Of a stretch of DNA of 64,000 nucleotides, positions 59,779 through 64,000 are shown in pieces (positions within the stretch are counted from its first letter, which is position 1; each line of letters opens with the position of its first letter). The stretch is from CG2-30-36-16 sp964372115 (GTDB lineage Bacteria; Bacteroidota; Ignavibacteria; Ignavibacteriales; Ignavibacteriaceae). The stretch covers positions 28,187-92,186 of the forward strand of contig CAYJPN010000022.1 in assembly GCA_964372115.1 (NCBI GenBank), written 5' to 3'. The translations under genes and the position numbers were made by a program. Under the pieces are notes generated by a model. The model did not search any database. It was not told where the DNA came from and saw nothing but the letters and a program-made list of their open reading frames with translations.

Positions 59779-60822
59779 CTACAATCTACTTGTTGGTAAT
59801 AATTTTCTAAATTTTGCAGGCAGTATCGAATTAACAATACTATCGACTTTGTCTTTGTTCTTGTTATATTTTATTCCTAACCAAATTATACTTATACCAA
59901 AAAAAGATAAAGCAACAGGGAATAAAAGTGAGTCCTTAAAAACAATATTTGATAAATGAAATAGATAACCATAAACTCCCAATACACCAAAAACAATAAA
60001 AAGTCTGCGATTGAATAAAACGGAGATAAATATCAACAAAAGATTGATAGCGAAATAAATAAATTTATTTAATTCAGAGTTAGAGTCCATTAAACTCAAA
60101 CCGCCCCAAAAACATAACATACCGAAAAGATACAACCAAAACGCATAATCCTTTTTTGTTTTCCTATCAATGAAGTAGGTGAATATTAACATAATCAATC
60201 CAAAGATTAGTGAAACTAACTTACGCTGCTCCCAGGTAAATTCATTTTCATTAAAGAAAATCGGGGTTAAATCCATGGACAAAAACCAAAGCGAAAATGC
60301 TAACGGAAAAGTTAAGAATGTAAAATCATATTTGAATAAAAATATTATGGCAGTTACAATGGCTGCTAATTCCATCAGAAACCAACCACTTTTTATCCAT
60401 GTATAATAATCGTTGTACTTGCCGGGGGCTTCATATCCCCAAATTGAAAAATAATCTTGTATTGAAAAAACTATTAGGGGCACCATAAAAACTGCCGAGG
60501 TTAAAAGAAGACCGCCAGGTATTTGAGTACGTTTTGATAGATAAAGTTTTTTCCCAAATATGTATAAACCGAAAAAATATAAAATACCGACTATCAATAA
60601 CCCTATAGAATTATATTTTGCAAATGCCTCTGTTGCAAACCATGTCATTGCGGAAATAATGATCATAGCCCCGAAATAATATGTTACATTCAGTCCGGTA
60701 AAAGTAATATTAGAATCATTATGCTCTGAAAACAATAACCACAAATTGTTTGCTTGCTGATCTGTGATTATTTCTTTCTCAACTGCAATGTTAAAATCTT
60801 TTTTTGAAACTGATATTTTCAT
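59779..60822 (-). CDS. DUF2157-like polytopic membrane protein
   Basis: 347-residue membrane protein with about ten predicted helices after a soluble 45-residue N-terminus (MKISVSKKDFNIAVEKEIIT, ITDQQANNLWLLFSE), which matches the opening of DUF2157-type proteins. The start is ATG 60822; the upstream TTG extension is unlikely. No transport or catalytic motif is visible. A basic cytoplasmic tail ends the protein (AKFRKLLPTSRL). It stands alone between two REP-like elements. Confidence 0.65.
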   Translation of the reverse strand: MKISVSKKDFNIAVEKEIITDQQANNLWLLFSEHNDSNITFTGLNVTYYFGAMIIISAMTWFATEAFAKYNSIGLLIVGILYFFGLYIFGKKLYLSKRTQIPGGLLLTSAVFMVPLIVFSIQDYFSIWGYEAPGKYNDYYTWIKSGWFLMELAAIVTAIIFLFKYDFTFLTFPLAFSLWFLSMDLTPIFFNENEFTWEQRKLVSLIFGLIMLIFTYFIDRKTKKDYAFWLYLFGMLCFWGGLSLMDSNSELNKFIYFAINLLLIFISVLFNRRLFIVFGVLGVYGYLFHLSNIVFKDSLLFPVALSFFGISIIWLGIKYNKNKDKVDSIVNSILPAKFRKLLPTSRL

Positions 60823-60984
60823 AATAACCAAATTTTTGTTGAGTTCTGTTTACTCTAATTAAATTTAATACCGTTGGAAAATTAATTAAAAAGATTTCCA
60901 TATGCTTTTAGTTTATAAAAAAGCATTGTATTATTTATTTTTAATTTATTCAGTACACCTGGGTTGTATACTAATTTAGCTAAA

Positions 60985-61037
60985 CCTCATCGTGAACGAT
61001 GCGGTTATTTAATTAACCGCATAACTTCAGGCTGCGG
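60985..61037. repeat. REP-like element, copy 2
   Basis: CCTCATCGTGAACGATGCGG is followed by TTATTTAATTAACCGCATAA and CTTCAGGCTGCGG; it is the partner of 59652-59703. Its 3' edge is 10 bases from the ORF6N stop codon. Confidence 0.6.
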
Positions 61038-61047
61038 CTGGAACCAG

Positions 61048-61998
61048 TTACGCTATCTCATCTATTTTTAGTTTTTCCAGATACTCTAAAAGTACAAATG
61101 CTGATTTATCCATCTTTGAAAAAGCAAACCATTTCTTACCAAGATCTTTCAGCGATGCACCAAAATGATAGACATCTTTATCATCAATAATGATAAACCT
61201 GTCGTGTGCTTTATTAAACTGCTTAATTGTTAAACTGCCGTATTGTTCGTTAAATTTTTTTTCATCAAGCTTTAATGTTTTACTTATCGTTTTTGTAAGA
61301 ATTATAACTTCAACAATAGGTTTCTTTTTTGTTAATAAATCGAGCACTGACTCATCAATATAGTTGTCTAAAAGTAAAATAGATTTTTCAGCTTTTCGAA
61401 TGAGCGATGAAACAAATTTATGAGCATCAAAAATTTGTCCTTCAAAGAAAACTCCCTGCCTTGGTTCAAGGTCTTTTCGCTGCAAAGCATCAAAAACCTT
61501 TTCGAATTTTTTATCGGTTTCAATCTGTTTGTACTCCAAATTATCTAACCGCTGAAAAACTACTGCATTTGCTGCAAGAAATTTACGCATCGCAACAAAA
61601 GCGCTGATAATTTGAATACTCATTTTAACTGCCGTTTCGCTTTTGAGTACAGCGGAAAGCATTGCTACTCCCTGTTCGGTGAAGACATAAGGTAGATATT
61701 TTCTATGTTTTCCTCTACCATTTTTAAAGGTCACATTTTGTGACCTTAAAGGTTCATCGTTTGATGTATTAACCTTGGGTCTTAAAGAAATCCATTCACT
61801 GTCGGTAAGTTGAAACATAAATTCTTCCGGAAAACGATCGCTGTTTCTTCTAACAGCTTGATTTAAGGCTTTGGTTTCAACACCGTAAAACAATGCTAAA
61901 TCGCTGTCAAGCATAACTTGATTATCCCGTATTCTAAAAACTTTCCTCTGGATTGATTCAGAATCGTAAAGCTTTGGTTTGTCTACTTTTTCTTTCAT
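61048..61998 (-). CDS. ORF6N-domain protein with phospholipase-D-like C-terminus
   Basis: 316 residues (start ATG 61998). Residues 10-100 form the phage-type ORF6N DNA-binding domain: VFRIRDNQVMLDSDLALFYG, VETKALNQAVRRNSDRFPEE, then YVFTEQGVAMLSAVLKSETA, typical of Bacteroidota ORF6N proteins. A coiled coil (about 160-185) leads to a C-terminal domain of about 120 residues containing SILLLDNYIDESVLDLLT and HDRFIIIDDKDVYHFGASLK, a phospholipase-D/DUF1669-like half-site (HxR/K-x4-D). It could be an antirepressor, a nuclease or a defence protein. No phage genes are nearby. Confidence 0.8.
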   Translation of the reverse strand: MKEKVDKPKLYDSESIQRKVFRIRDNQVMLDSDLALFYGVETKALNQAVRRNSDRFPEEFMFQLTDSEWISLRPKVNTSNDEPLRSQNVTFKNGRGKHRKYLPYVFTEQGVAMLSAVLKSETAVKMSIQIISAFVAMRKFLAANAVVFQRLDNLEYKQIETDKKFEKVFDALQRKDLEPRQGVFFEGQIFDAHKFVSSLIRKAEKSILLLDNYIDESVLDLLTKKKPIVEVIILTKTISKTLKLDEKKFNEQYGSLTIKQFNKAHDRFIIIDDKDVYHFGASLKDLGKKWFAFSKMDKSAFVLLEYLEKLKIDEIA

Positions 61999-62020
61999 AA
62001 TTTTTAAATAAGTAAAATTT

Positions 62021-62950
62021 CTAAAGATCATTCGTTCGGCGTGGGTGAACAATAAACGGTATATAAAAACTATTCGTACAGGGACCGCAGTTAATTAAAA
62101 TATTTACTGTTTTTAATTCGGGTTTTGTTACCGGTGGTGCAATTATATCGAACTCTATATTATAAAATTTATTTACTTCAGAATTATTTGTTTCCGGGGA
62201 AACTTCACAAGCAAGCATATACTCTAAAGAAGGATGCCAGGAATCTAATTTATCTCTTGCATATACAAAATGACTAACAAGGTCCCCGCTTCGAACGTTT
62301 AACGGAAATATTGTATTCTGACGGACCGAATCAGCCCAACTGAAAATTAAAACTTCTTTCAGTTTACATTTTTCTCCCCAATTTTTAATAAAAATTTTCT
62401 TAAGCAAATTAAGATGAACAGTTGATTCGCGCCCGCTCTCAACAATGAAGGAATTATATTCCCACCAAAAACCATCATAACTTAAATGACCAGAGGCATC
62501 CTGGGATGCATAATAATGCAAACCATCTTCAATAAATGCCGGTTTATGATTAGAAAACATAATGTAGCCGCAGCTTATTAAAGTATCCGTCAATATTTTT
62601 GTAAATTTATAATAATTATCGTTAGTGTCCGCTAAACTTAACTGAGGGGCATCAACAATTATATATTCATAAGCAGGTATTTCCCATGGTCCGCCGACTA
62701 CACCGAATGCAGAATCGTTTTGCAGACTGCCGGACATACCGTTGGGTACATATTTTGAAACCGTAATTTGAATTGCTGCCGGAATGCTATCTTGATTAAA
62801 GATTAACATCTTTTCTTTTAACCCGCCATTTTCCATCTCCCAATATTTCCACACAGACACATTATTATAACAACAACCAATAACAATAGAAGAAAAACAT
62901 TCTGCCGCTATTCCAACAACAAAAATGAATACAAATAAAAATTTTTTCAT
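62021..62950 (-). CDS. Exported protein of unknown function
   Basis: 309-residue protein with a signal peptide (MKKFLFVFIFVVGIAAECFS). No family recognised. It is beta-rich with an even spread of aromatic residues; it has VIGCCYNNVSVWKYWEMENG at the mature start and a Cys pair near the end (INCGPCTNS). No sorting domain or lipobox. The stop lies 22 bases upstream of the ORF6N start on the same strand. Confidence 0.6.
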   Translation of the reverse strand: MKKFLFVFIFVVGIAAECFSSIVIGCCYNNVSVWKYWEMENGGLKEKMLIFNQDSIPAAIQITVSKYVPNGMSGSLQNDSAFGVVGGPWEIPAYEYIIVDAPQLSLADTNDNYYKFTKILTDTLISCGYIMFSNHKPAFIEDGLHYYASQDASGHLSYDGFWWEYNSFIVESGRESTVHLNLLKKIFIKNWGEKCKLKEVLIFSWADSVRQNTIFPLNVRSGDLVSHFVYARDKLDSWHPSLEYMLACEVSPETNNSEVNKFYNIEFDIIAPPVTKPELKTVNILINCGPCTNSFYIPFIVHPRRTNDL

Positions 62951-63028
62951 AACAGATCAACCTTCATTTTAGAAATTAATTTCAATTAAGATTTCTAACT
63001 GCTGTAATTAAATTTATAAAAAACAACC

Positions 63029-63076
63029 ATCATCGTTTACGATGATTTTTTCGCTCAGCGCCGCCCGGCGGCTGAG
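63029..63076. repeat. Paired hairpins with CTCAGC/GCTGAG element
   Basis: ATCATCGT/ACGATGAT (63029-63046) is followed by CTCAGC (63054-63059) and GCTGAG (63071-63076) enclosing GCCGCCCGGCG, then TTTGTCGAAGCTCGG. The latter resembles the widespread GCTGAG-x-TGTCGAAG REP-type sequence. Confidence 0.5.
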
Positions 63077-63229
63077 TTTGTCGAAGCTCGGAAGTGCGGT
63101 AATGAAAGCAACCATTACACAAAAAAGTTAAACGCTTCAGCTTATTCCTAATACTACCAGAGGCTATCGGACTTGCTACATTTTAAAAACAACGCTTTGT
63201 GAGCCTGATAATCACCAATAATTAATTTC

Positions 63230-63685
63230 TTAATTGGGGTAGGATGGTTTTGAATTTATAAATAATGTTGGAGCCGCGCCTCTTCTTTCATTAAAATAAA
63301 AGACTATGGGTATAGTAATTCCCATCGTTTTGGGTTCATCATTTATCTGCCCCGGATTCCAAATTAAATTGCTAAAAACTTCAATTAAATGCTCATAGAA
63401 AACATGATAATCATCAGTAATTTTGTATTTATAATGTTCTATCTCATAATTTGCTATTCGTAAATTAAATTCAACCATTTTTCCGGTTGAATCTATTTCT
63501 AATTTTATTTCATAAGCACCCCAAATAACTGCTCTCTTTGCAATTGTTGGATAATGAATTTTCTTTTGAAGAGAATCCCAGCCAATTTGCGGCGAAGGTA
63601 AAATTATAGAATCATTATTTTGAGCTAAACATGGAATAGCTATTAAAAATAAAAATGATATTATTGGAACGACAATTTTTAACAT
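63230..63685 (-). CDS. Small exported TonB-C-terminal-like protein
   Basis: 151-residue protein with a signal peptide (MLKIVVPIISFLFLIAIPCL). The mature part resembles a stand-alone TonB C-terminal fold: KKIHYPTIAKRAVIWGAYEI, KLEIDSTGKMVEFNLRIANY and ITIPIVFYFNERRG, matching the YP-x-A...G-x-V-x-V-x-F-x-V-x-x-x-G pattern. There is no membrane anchor or proline-rich linker, so it is not a classical energy transducer. Role unknown. Confidence 0.6.
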   Translation of the reverse strand: MLKIVVPIISFLFLIAIPCLAQNNDSIILPSPQIGWDSLQKKIHYPTIAKRAVIWGAYEIKLEIDSTGKMVEFNLRIANYEIEHYKYKITDDYHVFYEHLIEVFSNLIWNPGQINDEPKTMGITIPIVFYFNERRGAAPTLFINSKPSYPN

Positions 63686-64000
63686 AATTAATTCCTTTAT
63701 AAAAATTAAAGCACATGAGTACTAAATTAACAAATAACGCATATTTTTCTGCACTTATCTGAACTATGATTCTTTTGATTAAAATGATTTGTATGAATTC
63801 AGTTTTACCCATTCTAATAAATTGTTACACCAAAACAAAAAATCATTAAATCACGACAATCAGACAAATCATAGTTCAGAAAATTTAACTTCCGCGGCAA
63901 ATCGTACCATCCGTTAAATCCGCGGTCTAACTGAGCTCACAGCCGGAATGTATCGAAGCCACCGACATTCAAGCAATCTCTTCACTCCCGGGCATCTCGA
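63686..64000. other. Terminal gap with a long inverted repeat
   Basis: No gene supported. TCTGAACTATGAT (63758-63770) and ATCATAGTTCAGA (63868-63880) are perfect 13-base inverted copies about 97 bases apart, each leading inward into AATCATnAATxACGA/TTTGATTAAAAT-type sequence. After 63881 I see nothing recognisable before the window ends. Confidence 0.5.

Noticed and set aside
61048..61998. Prophage remnant
   Set aside because: No integrase, capsid, terminase or att-like repeats nearby; ORF6N genes are often isolated in this phylum.

Overview
This AT-rich window most likely comes from an Ignavibacteria-type bacterium (Bacteroidota/Chlorobiota side of the tree). The main evidence is eight secreted proteins ending in a type IX secretion (Por) C-terminal sorting domain of the NYPNPFNPST type. 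Reg_prop/Y_Y_Y sensor modules, many lipoproteins and weak Shine-Dalgarno use fit this too. The assignment rests on recognised motifs, not on a database search.

Layout. (1) 1-7520, + strand: respiratory nitrate reductase operon narG (5' end outside the window), narH, narJ, narI, narK, then a hemerythrin-like gene. NarK carries an unusual extra domain. (2) 7521-12729, +: a structured leader with an intrinsic terminator, then a CMD/AhpD-like protein, a half-size chromate transporter, moaA, moaC, a MOSC protein, moeA and mobA. This makes the molybdenum cofactor that NarG needs. (3) 12752-17051, -: a broken GAF gene, a MIP18/SufT-like protein, a small membrane protein, a lone haem-copper-oxidase-like subunit, a tandem DUF2249 protein, two nonsense-broken remnants (DUF1858-like and DUF2249-like) and a Crp/Fnr regulator. 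It looks like an anaerobic/nitrosative stress cluster in partial decay. (4) 17555-21493, -: tRNA-Ala and two T9SS cargo proteins. (5) 21697-31156, +: mostly housekeeping genes (MATE pump, SpoIID-like lipoprotein, Maf, YbhN-like flippase, YtxH and DUF948-like proteins, an EF-G-like GTPase, a HIT hydrolase, a lipoprotein) and a CAU-anticodon tRNA. (6) 31614-52645, +: the accessory region of most interest. A membrane sensor has a periplasmic double propeller fused directly to a sigma54 AAA+ activator and Fis-type HTH. Tandem palindromes and a sigma54 promoter follow immediately, driving a thioredoxin-like protein that lacks its CxxC. Then come about fifteen secreted or lipid-anchored proteins: propellers, an alpha/beta hydrolase with Asp in the nucleophile position, a glycosyltransferase-like/metallo-beta-lactamase fusion, NTF2-like lipoproteins and a retropepsin-PDZ lipoprotein. 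Several are duplicated or have a decayed copy. (7) 52832-59217, -: BNR/Ycf48-like and other T9SS cargo with nearly identical 3' ends. (8) 59218-64000: palindromic intergenic repeats, a DUF2157-like membrane protein, an ORF6N protein with a phospholipase-D-like C-terminus, and two secreted proteins.

How the genes work together: regions 1-3 form an anaerobic nitrate respiration module (enzyme, transporter, cofactor synthesis, a possible NO/O2-responsive regulator). Region 6 reads as an inducible envelope system: an outside signal is sensed by a propeller and passed, without a kinase or phosphorelay, to sigma54 transcription of at least the adjacent gene. No CRISPR array, insertion sequence or rRNA gene was seen.
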